From contig RDYN01000147.1 in assembly GCA_004293365.1 (NCBI GenBank), positions 1 through 48,791 of the forward strand: a stretch of 48,791 nucleotides of DNA, given 5' to 3'. The notes under the pieces were generated by a model that had not been told where the DNA came from, made no database searches, and saw nothing but the letters and a program-made list of their open reading frames with translations. Positions 7,849 to 16,106 of the stretch are shown here, in pieces. Each line of letters begins with the position of its first letter. Positions within the stretch are counted from its first letter, which is position 1. The DNA comes from Oscillatoriales cyanobacterium. GTDB taxonomy: Bacteria; Cyanobacteriota; Cyanobacteriia; Cyanobacteriales; Microcoleaceae. A program made the translations under genes and the position numbers.

Positions 7849-9249
7849 TCAAAATTCCAAGTTTCCCAAACCTAATGCTTGACGAGATCGCCCGTCAAAA
7901 CTCGGATCGATTTCCTTAGCCTTTTGAAAATAAGCGCGAGATTCAACATCTTTTCCTAAAGTCCGGGCGATCGCACCAGCCCGGTAAAATATCCCTGCAT
8001 CCCGAATTCCCGATCGCACAATTTCGGCCATCACCCGATCGGCTTTTTCCCACTCACCAGCACTCGAAAGCGCCCAGGCGTAGATATCCAGAGTCACCGC
8101 ATCCCTGCGAATTTTCACCTCTTCCTGCATTAACAACAGCGCTTCGGCGATATCCTGCGATCGACCTTTTTCCAGCAACAAACTCGCCAAATCGCGCCGG
8201 TGCCCGAAACCGCCAGAAACCTGTTCCTGTCGCAGCCCAGCTTCTGCTTTGTCGCGCAGTTTCCCCGAGGCGATCGCATCTCCCTGCAATTCCTTCACCC
8301 TCGCCATACCCCGATCCACCAGGCGATCGAACACCGTCGCAGCCTGGCCAGAATAGGCAGAAACCTTGCTGTAATTAGCCTCAGCCTCCCGATAATTTCC
8401 CTGGCGCGTCTCCAAATCCGCCAAATAAATCAGCGCTAGCGGGTATCGCGGCATTAACCGCAACGCTTCCAAAAATAGCGCTTTCGCCTGCACAAACTGC
8501 CCGCGACGGGCGTAAAATCGACCCAAGAGCGATCGAACTCGCGCCGATCCAGCAATCTCTCCCGGTTCCTCCGCAGCCATTGCTTGTCGGTAATCCTCCA
8601 AAACCTCAGCATCTCGCCCCTGCGCCTCTCTCACTAACGCTCTTAATGTGAGAGAACCTAAGTTGGGAATCCGATTAACTAAGGTTTCTGCCGCTATACT
8701 TGCCTCACTAACTTTTCCAGTAGCTAAGTGAGATGTGACCGAAAGGGCGATCGCATCTTCATTGTCAAAACCCACCTGTTTAGCAAACCGCAAAGCCGTC
8801 GCAAAATCGTGTCTGGCCTCCGCAATTCGAGCTAAAACTAACAGCGCACCTTTGTTGTCAAAAGGCAAAAGGGCGATCGATCTTTCCGCCGCTTGTTCTG
8901 CTAATAAAAACCAACCACCCTCCCCAGTTGCGCGAGCCATTTTCAAATAAGCACCCGCCAAAGCCGCCCGATTCAAACCGCTGCTCGAATCCACAGCCAA
9001 TCGCTGCTGGTAAAAAGCAATTTCTTGCTCAATTACTGCTTTTTGATTCGGATTATTTCTCAAAGTGGCCGAAAAGTGATAGCGGTAATTAGCATCGAGA
9101 TTTTTCGGGCTTTGGTTAGCGATTCTATCGGAAAAAGTACGTATATTTGGCAGAAAATTAACTGCGATAATTCCGACTATCGGCAATCCGATTATAACCA
9201 ACCACCAAAAAATATCAGATTTAATTATTTGTGATTTGTTGGTACTCAT
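7849..9249 (-). CDS. Membrane-anchored tetratricopeptide repeat protein
   Basis: One hydrophobic helix near the N-terminus (IFWWLVIIGLPIVGIIAVNF) is followed by ~400 residues of helical TPR-type repeats, recognisable by the A-x-L-Y-L and Y-P-x-A spacing and GxxxARxGxxxxAxxLF motifs. It is probably a scaffold in the plasma or thylakoid membrane; the partner is unknown. I chose the ATG at 9249 (466 residues). The frame extends to 9300, but those first residues come from a CAGGCAAGATGCCTG palindrome, and 9279 is another option. No strong ribosome binding site separates these choices. It stands alone, flanked by repeats. Confidence 0.75.
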   Translation of the reverse strand: MSTNKSQIIKSDIFWWLVIIGLPIVGIIAVNFLPNIRTFSDRIANQSPKNLDANYRYHFSATLRNNPNQKAVIEQEIAFYQQRLAVDSSSGLNRAALAGAYLKMARATGEGGWFLLAEQAAERSIALLPFDNKGALLVLARIAEARHDFATALRFAKQVGFDNEDAIALSVTSHLATGKVSEASIAAETLVNRIPNLGSLTLRALVREAQGRDAEVLEDYRQAMAAEEPGEIAGSARVRSLLGRFYARRGQFVQAKALFLEALRLMPRYPLALIYLADLETRQGNYREAEANYSKVSAYSGQAATVFDRLVDRGMARVKELQGDAIASGKLRDKAEAGLRQEQVSGGFGHRRDLASLLLEKGRSQDIAEALLLMQEEVKIRRDAVTLDIYAWALSSAGEWEKADRVMAEIVRSGIRDAGIFYRAGAIARTLGKDVESRAYFQKAKEIDPSFDGRSRQALGLGNLEF

Positions 9250-9353
9250 TATATTGTAAAGTGCGTCATTGAAAAACATCTTTTCTTGTGAAACAGGCAT
9301 CTTGCCTGTTCCAAAATTTGCTCCAAAAGACTTTTGGAAGAGGTATATTTATC

Positions 9354-9463
9354 GGAGCATCTCAGTTTTGAATTTACAGTGCTGCCCAGGTCAAAAAAGG
9401 TTCGTAGTACGTCAGTAGAGTCCGCTCTTTAAAAAATGCTTCTGGCAAAACTGAGATGCTCCC
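9354..9463. mobile_element. MITE-like element copy 3
   Basis: GGAGCATCTCAGTTTTG at the left end and CAAAACTGAGATGCTCCC at the right end form a 17-base terminal inverted repeat. The ~75-base interior is homologous to copies at 4955 and 5694. Flanks show no clear direct duplication here. Confidence 0.75.
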
Positions 9464-9624
9464 GATATTGACAAACAATCTTGCTACAAAAAAATATTAT
9501 AGCGGTTTTCAGAAAGATGAGGTATGGCTGACAGCTTATATAACCAATAAACTCAGAGTGCCCAAGCCCAACTACGTCCGCGAACCTTTTTGAGAAAGGC
9601 TATAGATTTGTTTTCTCAATAATT

Positions 9625-9689
9625 GTAGAAGGTGCGTCGCTCTGAAATTGTTACTTTTTTTCTGGATTATCCATGGCGACACACCCTAC
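9625..9689. repeat. Dispersed GGTGCGTCGCT hairpin repeat, copy 3
   Basis: This copy has arms GAAGGTGCGTCGC and GGCGACACACC, with one mismatch against the family. The surrounding spacer (9464-9734) otherwise shows only heptamers at its end. Confidence 0.7.
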
Positions 9690-9696
9690 AAATAAA

Positions 9697-9738
9697 TCGC
9701 TAATGACCAATGACTAATGACTAATGACCAATGACTAA
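9697..9738. repeat. Heptameric repeat abutting the DUF4331 stop codon
   Basis: Units AATGACC and AATGACT alternate for about six copies. The last unit overlaps the minus-strand stop codon of the adjacent gene (TAG at 9737-9735). Confidence 0.8.
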
Positions 9739-10958
9739 TTCGGCAAAGCCAAATAAGGAAAATTCGGTTCTAACGGTTTGTGTCCCTGCGCGGGATTTCC
9801 AGGAGTTCCGTTATAAGAAACGTTATCGCCAACCGGAGAACCCACCAAAGCCCCCAAAGTAATATCAACAACATCGTCCAAAAGCAAACGACCTCCGATC
9901 AAACTTCCTTGAGCATTTGCCGCGCTACCGTAGCCGCTGGGCCTTGTAGTATCGATCCGCAGGACATCCGGTAAGAAAGCTTTGGCGATCGCATTTGCAT
10001 CGACATTATCCTTACCGTCCAAAAGATCCACAGCATTCAGAGTAGCCACAGCTTCCTGCCGCACCGGAGCAGCAGCAGCGCTCAAATCCAATCTCGGAGG
10101 AATAGTATTAAACGCTTCCAGAAATGCCGGAGTAACTATCAAACCCTCATTAATTGCAGGTCTCGCCAAACGCTCGAATTGTTTGAAACCGCCAACTCCA
10201 TCCCTCACAGAAACAGTTGACCACACATCAAAAGTATTGGCCCCAGTTCCGGCTTGCAAAAATGCTTTCGGAACGCGCACCGTAATGCTATTGACGTTAT
10301 AACCTTTAGCAAAGTCTAGGGCTTTACTCGGTTCCTTGAAACCTACTTTCGGCCCCGTTCCCAAAGCCCCAGCCCGGACTCGAAAATATTGTTCCACATC
10401 AAAGAAAAACGGGTCTTCCCGCAAGCCGGCAAATACAGTTAAGTTAGAACCGCCGACAGGTACTGTATTCAAAACAGCATTGGAATTCAGCGGAGTTGTG
10501 GCAATTAAATTGCCATTAACTGTAGTTTTAGTCGTTGTCTGCGAGCCGCCGCGAACCACAGTTATCGCCATCGCTTGCATACCTTGATTGTTAGGCGGAC
10601 TGAAGGCAAACCGCAAGATAATGTCGCCGCGTCCGGTCGGGGTAGAATTTACGTCACCTACTTGAGTAATATGAAATTGGTAGAGGGCTGTAGTGCTGAA
10701 ATAATATTGATAGCGAGCTACAGATCGAGGATTTGTATTCATCGTAAATACCAAATCCCCGTCCGCAGCACTGGAATTTTGGTCTTTTTCCCGATATACG
10801 TATAAGTCGGTTAAATTGACAGTGCGACCTTTGATATCGACTTCGCCGTCGTCGTGATCGGAAGCAGCAATTATCCCCGGAGTTAATACAACAATTAAAG
10901 CTGCTTCAATTGCTAATATGATTCGGCGAATTTTCTTGGTTAGTTTCACAGTTAGCAC
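9735..10958 (-). CDS. DUF4331 family secreted protein
   Basis: The 407-residue protein begins with a basic segment and a hydrophobic signal peptide (~residues 10-33), then the DUF4331 hallmark ASDHDD and NLTDLYVY near the mature N-terminus and a repeated beta-rich body (FRVRAGAL, ITVRVPKAFL, GRLLLDDVVDITL). DUF4331 proteins are extracytoplasmic and of unknown biochemistry. The start at 10958 is GTG; a second GTG at 10949 is better spaced from the AGG upstream and is possible. The ferritin-like gene lies upstream on the same strand with a 185-base gap, and a sigma/anti-sigma pair is divergent, so it may belong to that regulon. Confidence 0.85.
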   Translation of the reverse strand: MLTVKLTKKIRRIILAIEAALIVVLTPGIIAASDHDDGEVDIKGRTVNLTDLYVYREKDQNSSAADGDLVFTMNTNPRSVARYQYYFSTTALYQFHITQVGDVNSTPTGRGDIILRFAFSPPNNQGMQAMAITVVRGGSQTTTKTTVNGNLIATTPLNSNAVLNTVPVGGSNLTVFAGLREDPFFFDVEQYFRVRAGALGTGPKVGFKEPSKALDFAKGYNVNSITVRVPKAFLQAGTGANTFDVWSTVSVRDGVGGFKQFERLARPAINEGLIVTPAFLEAFNTIPPRLDLSAAAAPVRQEAVATLNAVDLLDGKDNVDANAIAKAFLPDVLRIDTTRPSGYGSAANAQGSLIGGRLLLDDVVDITLGALVGSPVGDNVSYNGTPGNPAQGHKPLEPNFPYLALPN

Positions 10959-11028
10959 CTATCTTTCAATGAGATTTTAGAAAAATTCATGGTAAATAAC
11001 CCACCTGCGCGGGTTTTACTTTGGTAGC

Positions 11029-11053
11029 AACAGGTTCAACTTGTTAACCTGTT
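11029..11053. repeat. Inverted repeat between ferritin-like and DUF4331 genes
   Basis: AACAGGTT (11029-11036) pairs with AACCTGTT (11046-11053). No T-run follows on the minus strand, so it could be a processing hairpin or operator rather than a terminator. Confidence 0.45.
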
Positions 11054-11143
11054 TGGTTTTTGGACTGTTGCTGAGCCTTCTCGTAATTGGTATACGCAGG
11101 TTTTGCTATTTTGGATCTCTGCTGCAAGATTAGGTATGAAAAA

Positions 11144-11818
11144 CTAGACTGTCAGCACCCAACTTTTGCGGTTGTCATTGCTCACAAAAGCAGTAGGTAC
11201 GATTTCAAGATTCATCCCCAAAGCCTTGAATGTAGCGCGGATAGCAGCAGCGTGGGCTGCTTCTGCTGTACCAATGCTGGCTCCGGCCGCAATCAAAGCT
11301 GGAGTCTTTAACTTGGCTGCTTCCAGAGTGTAGGCGATCGCAGCATCGGTCTCTAAAGCCAGCGCTAATTTAGCAATATTCACATCAGAATCTATATTTC
11401 CTTCCTTCTGATTGATGTATGATGAAAGGTCGTAGCTCGACTCGGCTTGTACGGGAGTTCCGCCCAAACTTTTCACGGCAGAAGCGAGAACATCTCGGTG
11501 CTGTTTGTGGTCGTTTTGATTGCGGAGTCCTAGGGCTAAAACTGCTTTGCCAACTTGAGTATTTGTGAGTTTACCAGCAGCAAAACTGTAAGTCCAAATT
11601 GCCTGGTGTTCGTAAAAAAGTGCGTTGTTGAGGATAGCAGCATCATTTTTGTTGTCATCGCCAGTAGCGGCGATCGCCTTTTCCCCCAGCAGCGAAACGC
11701 CCAAAGCACCCGCTAACCCGGCAACGGCGCTACCGACAAGCACTGCGCGGCGCGATCGCAAACTAGAATTACCGCGAGGTTTTGACTGTTCAGACAAGCC
11801 TATTTCTTGGTTTTGCAT
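11144..11818 (-). CDS. Tat-exported ferritin-like domain protein
   Basis: After a twin-arginine signal (RSRRAVLVG followed by a Gly/Ala-rich hydrophobic stretch) comes a four-helix ferritin-like domain with putative di-metal ligands in the spacing E-H (EHQAIW), D-x2-QH (DHKQHRD), E-T-D (ETDAAIAY) and E-x2-H (EAAHAAAI). The family includes desiccation- and stress-linked proteins. Tat export suggests folding with its metal in the cytoplasm before passage to the periplasm. I chose the ATG at 11818 (225 residues); the frame can extend to a TTG at 11896, but the ATG has an AGG upstream and puts the Arg pair where a signal peptide needs it. Substrate is unknown. Confidence 0.8.
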   Translation of the reverse strand: MQNQEIGLSEQSKPRGNSSLRSRRAVLVGSAVAGLAGALGVSLLGEKAIAATGDDNKNDAAILNNALFYEHQAIWTYSFAAGKLTNTQVGKAVLALGLRNQNDHKQHRDVLASAVKSLGGTPVQAESSYDLSSYINQKEGNIDSDVNIAKLALALETDAAIAYTLEAAKLKTPALIAAGASIGTAEAAHAAAIRATFKALGMNLEIVPTAFVSNDNRKSWVLTV

Positions 11819-12034
11819 AGAACCTATTGCTAAATTTGAAAAAGTTAACAGCAGAAGTGATAAACTGCAATACAAATCGGAAAAATTGCAATTCAAAGCA
11901 TCACATAATTAGCCCGCAAAGGCATACTTACGATTGCATCCCAATTGACTTACAATTATGTTCTATAGTGATATACGCCGAATATTTAATTTTGGATCTG
12001 TGCACTCAAAACAAAATTTTTCAGGTACACTGAG

Positions 12035-12601
12035 ATGACAGGGGAAAAGTCAAGCGATGAATCGCTGCTGTTAGTGCAGATTGCCCAGAAAGACCAAGCA
12101 GCATTAGCTAAACTGTACGATCGCTACGGTCGTCCAAGTTACGCTCTCGCTTACAAAATCTTGGGTTCGGTAGAAGAAGCTGAAGAAGTAGTGCTCGATG
12201 TTTTTTCCCAAATTTGGCAAAAAGCAGCAACATACGATCCTAGTCGCTCTCGTGCGGATACTTGGTTGTTTATGCTTACCCGCAGTCGTTCCCTCGATCG
12301 CCTCCGAGTGTTGCAGCGAACAGTCCGTGCGGCAGACGCTTGTCTGGAAGATGCTAAAATCCCGTCTTCGCGCATTGCAGAACCGATGGAAGATGCAATG
12401 ATCGAAGAACGCAGCGCCCAAGTCAACGCAGCCCTAGAAAAACTGCCAGCAGAACAGCGAATTGCGATCGAACTAGCCTATTACGAAGGATTGACTTGTG
12501 CGGCAATCGCCACTAAACTCGGTATCCCGACAGGCACAGTTAAAACTAGAATTCGGTTGGGAATTTCTAAGTTGCGCCAAACTTTGAGCGAAGAGTTTTA
12601 G
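12035..12601 (+). CDS. ECF-type RNA polymerase sigma factor
   Basis: The protein has 188 residues with the two-domain layout of extracytoplasmic-function sigma factors. Region 2 (~20-95) shows LYDRYGRPSYALAYKILG, then EAEEVVLDVF and TWLFMLTRSRSLDRLR. Region 4 (~125-185) shows LPAEQRIAIELAYYEGL and the helix-turn-helix AAIATKLGIPTGTVKTRIRLG. It directs RNA polymerase to stress promoters and should be held inactive by the cupin protein encoded 140 bases downstream. The divergent ferritin-like and DUF4331 genes are likely targets, by inference from position. The ATG at 12035 follows GGTACACTGAG. Confidence 0.93.
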   Translation: MTGEKSSDESLLLVQIAQKDQAALAKLYDRYGRPSYALAYKILGSVEEAEEVVLDVFSQIWQKAATYDPSRSRADTWLFMLTRSRSLDRLRVLQRTVRAADACLEDAKIPSSRIAEPMEDAMIEERSAQVNAALEKLPAEQRIAIELAYYEGLTCAAIATKLGIPTGTVKTRIRLGISKLRQTLSEEF

Positions 12602-12684
12602 ATTGTCAAAAAAACAAAATTTAAATTGTTTAATAGCGATCTAAACCTATGGCATCTCCAATCTTCCATCTTTAGTGCAATGGC

Positions 12685-12724
12685 AAAAACAAATCTAAAA
12701 TCTAAAATCTAAAGTCTAAAATTG
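12685..12724. repeat. AAATCTA heptamer repeats
   Basis: Four to five AAATCTA-type heptamers fill the gap between the sigma and anti-sigma genes. The same heptamer is found at 20010-20040, 20243-20275 and 20770-20785. Confidence 0.75.
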
Positions 12725-12741
12725 ATAATGCCGGAGAACAG

Positions 12742-13329
12742 ATGGAAATGATGCCAGACGAGGAGTTTAATATGCTTGCAGCGCTTCAAGCTCTCGATAC
12801 CCTTAATGAGTCAGAACGCCGTGTACTTGCCGAGAAATTGCAAGCATCCCCACAACTTCAGAGCGAACTAGCTGCTGTTGAAAAAGTAATTTCTGCGATC
12901 GCCTATACAGCCCCTGCCGTTCCTGTCGCGCCCGACCTCAAAAACCGCTTGTTCCAGCGCATAGCGGAACTGCCAATTGTTCCTTCGCCAACAGAGAATA
13001 ATACTCCATCTTTAATTGTGCGATCGCGCGATGTCAAATGGAGACCTTACTCAGTTCCGGGAATCTCGATCGGCAAGCTTTATATTGATAAAGAAAAGCG
13101 CCAAATTACCTGTTTGATGCGATTGGAACCGGGAGTAACTTTTCCCCTGCACCGACACGCGGACTCGGAGGAGGTATTTGTATTAGAAGGCGATTTAATT
13201 GTAGAAGGGGAAGTTTGCTATCAAGGCGATTATATTCGATCGGTTCCGGGTTCCACGCATTCACCAGTGACAGAAGGGGGATGTTTGCTGTTAATCAAAA
13301 GTTCCACAAATAACGAAATGCTTGTTTGA
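12742..13329 (+). CDS. ChrR-like cupin anti-sigma factor
   Basis: Residues ~5-85 are a helical anti-sigma domain (LNESERRVLAEKLQAS, then a DLKNRLFQRI helix). Residues ~95-190 are a cupin with metal-binding pattern HRHADSEEVFVLEG plus a later histidine in GSTHSP. This is the ChrR layout, where the N-domain binds an ECF sigma and the cupin is needed for the response, classically to singlet oxygen. The H-x3-C-x2-C zinc motif of ChrR is absent: no cysteine occurs in the N-domain, so sigma binding must work without that zinc. GGAG sits 6 bases before the ATG. It forms an operon with the ECF sigma gene. Confidence 0.85.
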   Translation: MEMMPDEEFNMLAALQALDTLNESERRVLAEKLQASPQLQSELAAVEKVISAIAYTAPAVPVAPDLKNRLFQRIAELPIVPSPTENNTPSLIVRSRDVKWRPYSVPGISIGKLYIDKEKRQITCLMRLEPGVTFPLHRHADSEEVFVLEGDLIVEGEVCYQGDYIRSVPGSTHSPVTEGGCLLLIKSSTNNEMLV

Positions 13330-13340
13330 GATCGACAATT

Positions 13341-13640
13341 AGGTTCGTAGTAAGGACTAAAGTCCGGGCTTTTGAAGGACTGAAGTCCTCATTACAAACA
13401 TCAAGATAGCTTCGTAGTAAGGACTAAAGTCCGGGCTTTTGAAGGACTGAAGTCCTCACTACAAGCCTCAAGATAGGTTCGTAGTAAGGACTAAAGTCCG
13501 GGCTTTTGAGGACTGAAGTCCTCACTACAAACCTCAAGATAGGTTCGTAGTAAGGACTAAAGTCCGGGCTTTGGGAGGACTGAAGTCCTCACTACAAACC
13601 TCAAGATAGGTTCGCAGTAAGAACTTTAGTCCTTAAGCGG
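13341..13640. repeat. Tandem array of GTAGTAAGGACT hairpins, five units
   Basis: Units start at 13341, 13408, 13475, 13541 and 13608, a period of 66-67 bases. Each holds GTAGTAAGGACTAAAGTCC, a short loop and the inverted GGACTGAAGTCCTC arm, joined by CAAGATAGG. The fifth unit is cut short and carries a diverged arm. Confidence 0.95.
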
Positions 13641-13671
13641 TTAAAAATTCCAACTAGATAAGGTGAATGCT

Positions 13672-14142
13672 ATGCTAAATTACTGGCGTTTAACTGCTGT
13701 GATGTCCGCCGTTATTATACAATTTGTCGCGGTCAGAAGTGCGATCGCCCAAGAACGCGAAGGATGCTTTCTAGTCAACTCAGCCGGAGAAGTGATTACC
13801 TTAAATGAGTTGTGTACGCCCCAAGACTCGGGAATTAAGCTGACAGGAGACGATGGGAAATTTATCGAAGACTACAAACGCCTAGCCAAAAACTACTCTC
13901 CCGACGCTACAAACGCTTTACTGCAAGGAATTCAAAGTAGCCCCGGTCAAAAAATTGCGGCTGCTAAAAGGATCTGTGCCCAAGCCAAGGCCGGACTTTC
14001 TCTCCCGGAAGTTAAATTAAGGGCGATCGGACAAGCTGCGAGTCTCGAAAATCCCACGGCAAAAGAAAGTTTTCTTGCCGATGCCGATATTATCACAACT
14101 CTTGCAGGCAATTATTATTGTCCAGAATTAGCCAGCAAGTAA
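13672..14142 (+). CDS. Secreted hypothetical protein
   Basis: The 156-residue protein has a clear signal peptide (hydrophobic WRLTAVMSAVIIQFVAVRSAIA, cleavage near AIA-Q). The mature part is helical and has four cysteines (in EGCFLV, ELCTP, RICAQ and YYCPE) that could form two disulfides. I do not recognise a family beyond similar small secreted cyanobacterial proteins. The ATG at 13672 is preceded by AAGG at 8 bases; a GTG at 13663 overlaps that site and is less likely. Downstream is a strong hairpin that may end transcription. Confidence 0.65.
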   Translation: MLNYWRLTAVMSAVIIQFVAVRSAIAQEREGCFLVNSAGEVITLNELCTPQDSGIKLTGDDGKFIEDYKRLAKNYSPDATNALLQGIQSSPGQKIAAAKRICAQAKAGLSLPEVKLRAIGQAASLENPTAKESFLADADIITTLAGNYYCPELASK

Positions 14143-14157
14143 GATTGTAAAATATTT

Positions 14158-14182
14158 AGAGACGCGGGATTGCCGCGTCTCT
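14158..14182 (+). terminator. Perfect 10-base-pair hairpin after the secreted protein gene
   Basis: AGAGACGCGG (14158-14167) pairs fully with CCGCGTCTCT (14173-14182) around a 5-base loop, followed by ATTTG. There is only a weak U-tract, so it may be a terminator or one of the genome's dispersed hairpins. Confidence 0.5.
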
Positions 14183-14250
14183 ATTTGCAGTTAAAATATG
14201 ATTAATATTCCTCTGGTCGCGCCACGACTCAGGAAATTACCCCGCATGAG

Positions 14251-15114
14251 ATGAAACATTTAAAATCAAGTTCCGCTGATTTGCGGGATTTATTCAAGGA
14301 TAGTATCACCGTTAAATACCTGGCGGAACCGCTAAAATCTGTGCCGGCGGGCGAAGATGCTGCTAAATTGCGATCGTGGATGGAAGCGCGCGATTTTGAC
14401 GTGCTCGGAATCGAGGAAAACGGCACGGTTTGCGGCTATGTGGAAAAAGCGCACTTAATGACAGGTAAGTGCAGCGATTACCAGCAAATTTTCCACCCGT
14501 CGCAGCTAATCGCCGCCTCGACTCCGCTGATGGAATTGCTACCGCTGTTGCGAGAAAACCCGAGATTGTTTGTATTGGAAAGCAACCGCATCAACGGGAT
14601 TGTCACCTGCGGCGATTTGCAAAAAGCACCGGTGCGGATGCTGCTGTTTGGGTTGGTGACGCTGCTGGAAATGAATTTATTGCGGATTGTGCGGATCTAT
14701 TTTCCCCAAGATTCGTGGCAAAAGTTGCTGAAGGGCGATCGCATTTTAGCAGCAAAACATCTATGGGAATTGGGGCGATCGCGAAATGAGGCAATTGACT
14801 TAATCGATTACCTGCAATTCTGCGACAAGCGAGATTTAATCCTGACGAATGCCGAAATAGTCGATCGGCTGGGGATCAAATCCAAACGTTATGGAGAGCG
14901 TTTTTTGAAGTCAGCAGAAGCATTGAGAAACAAATTAGCACACGCCCAAGACTTAATCAACGGTTCTTCTTGGCCGGAAGTAATTCTTCTCGCCCAGGAA
15001 ATAGAAGCTTTGTTGCAGCGCTGCGAAGAAATTGAAATTACTACACCCGCCGAATTACAATACAGTTCAGTTAACAATGTTTATCGCCCGGAGATCTCCG
15101 TAAATCCCCCTTAA
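14251..15114 (+). CDS. CBS-domain protein fused to a HEPN-like C-terminal domain
   Basis: Residues ~20-125 resemble a CBS pair (LKSVPAGEDAAKLRSWM, DVLGIEENG, GYVEKAHL, then PLLRENPRLFVLE and INGIVTCGDL), a fold that usually binds adenine nucleotides. Residues ~130-265 are helical and end in RNKLAH (R226-x4-H231), the R-x4-6-H motif of HEPN ribonucleases, preceded by a helix (RYGERFLKSAEAL). The fusion suggests an RNase or RNA-binding module gated by nucleotide levels; this is inference. No partner nucleotidyltransferase gene is next to it. The C-terminus runs into a CCCCTT/AAGGGG hairpin that supplies the stop codon. Confidence 0.65.
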   Translation: MKHLKSSSADLRDLFKDSITVKYLAEPLKSVPAGEDAAKLRSWMEARDFDVLGIEENGTVCGYVEKAHLMTGKCSDYQQIFHPSQLIAASTPLMELLPLLRENPRLFVLESNRINGIVTCGDLQKAPVRMLLFGLVTLLEMNLLRIVRIYFPQDSWQKLLKGDRILAAKHLWELGRSRNEAIDLIDYLQFCDKRDLILTNAEIVDRLGIKSKRYGERFLKSAEALRNKLAHAQDLINGSSWPEVILLAQEIEALLQRCEEIEITTPAELQYSSVNNVYRPEISVNPP

Positions 15115-15226
15115 GAAGGGGAATTTTCACAACATTTAATGAGTTCGATCTTAATTTCTTAGTCCGCGCACCATCCGGACATCGTTTGTGTAGACGCGAT
15201 TTCAATCGTCGAGTTCGATATTTGAT

Positions 15227-15769
15227 CTAGTTTTTAATTTTCAACTTCCTATTAGTATACTGAGGAACCCAACCTTGAGCACTGGTATAATACTGCACAG
15301 CTTTCAAGTAAAGCGAAGGAGTAAGATAAAACCAATGTTCAGTATTGGGAGGCACTTTAATATATTCTTCAGTTTGCAACATTAATTGTAGCTGAGAGCC
15401 GTTAGGATAAACAAACCCAAAAACACATTCCCCAGCTAAAACGTGCAGAACTTCGGCATCTGCGTGAGTGTGAGTGCGATCGCTTTGAGTCATCAGCGGG
15501 TAAATCTGCGGCGAACCGGGATGCAGCACTTTCAAGTCGCACCACTGACAGCCGCTGGCGCGCTTGAAGTATTCAAACTCGGTTTTAAATTCTGCCAGGA
15601 TCTGCTGTTTTTCAGTTACACTGAGAATGTCTTGGAGTAGCAGTTCTTGAACCCCAGGATTTTTTTTCGTTGGTAGGCGATCGAGCTCTATATTGAAAAC
15701 AGCCAGTTGGCTGGCGATCGCCCCGATATCCGTATATGTCCTACCGTCATCTAGTTGCAGAACAGCCAT
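15227..15769 (-). CDS. mtnD: Acireductone dioxygenase
   Basis: The 180-residue cupin enzyme cleaves the acireductone of the methionine salvage pathway, giving 4-methylthio-2-oxobutanoate and formate with an Fe-type metal. Metal ligands fit HTHADAE (two histidines and the glutamate) and the later NTEHWF histidine; PxGxxxxxxH-type cupin motifs and the aspartate/proline turn EYIKVPP are present. It matches the family's usual length. No SAM or other riboswitch is visible upstream, and no other methionine salvage gene is in the window. The ATG is at 15769. Confidence 0.87.
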   Translation of the reverse strand: MAVLQLDDGRTYTDIGAIASQLAVFNIELDRLPTKKNPGVQELLLQDILSVTEKQQILAEFKTEFEYFKRASGCQWCDLKVLHPGSPQIYPLMTQSDRTHTHADAEVLHVLAGECVFGFVYPNGSQLQLMLQTEEYIKVPPNTEHWFYLTPSLYLKAVQYYTSAQGWVPQYTNRKLKIKN

Positions 15770-15961
15770 ATTACACCACCTATTAATTTCGCTTTGAGGA
15801 TAATTTAGTTTGCCGTTTCTATATACTGTTGTTACAGACTAAACTCCTGCTTGTTTTCCATAATAGCCGATCGCTAAAATTAGATCTTTTGCCTCCCAAA
15901 CTCTCTCTTTGATATCACATTTTAACGAAAAATCATAAATTTTAACTTTTATTTAATAACC
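15770..15961. other. Intergenic region upstream of mtnD
   Basis: A+T-rich spacer with no repeat and no convincing gene; it presumably holds the mtnD promoter on the minus strand. Confidence 0.4.
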
Positions 15962-16098
15962 GTGAAAGTAGGGTGCGCACTGCGCACCTTACAAAACTTA
16001 ATAACCTTGAAAGTAGGGTGCGCACTGCGCACCTTACAAAACTAACTTTTATTTAATAACCTTGAAAGTAGGGTGCGCACTGCGCACCTTACAAAACC
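15962..16098. repeat. Three GTAGGGTGCGCACTGCGCACC repeats
   Basis: Three copies of a 25-base palindromic unit with core GGTGCGCACTGCGCACC lie at 15968-15992, 16013-16036 and 16068-16092. They are joined by ACTTTTATTTAATAACC-type linkers. The family recurs near 22716, 26193 and 40500. Confidence 0.95.
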
Positions 16099-16106
16099 GA
16101 CAACTT

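Noticed and set aside
13341..13640. CRISPR array
   Set aside because: Period is regular, but repeat and linker are both conserved between units, so there are no unique spacers, and no cas gene is nearby.
15770..15961. SAM riboswitch upstream of mtnD
   Set aside because: No matching stems or conserved core in the spacer.
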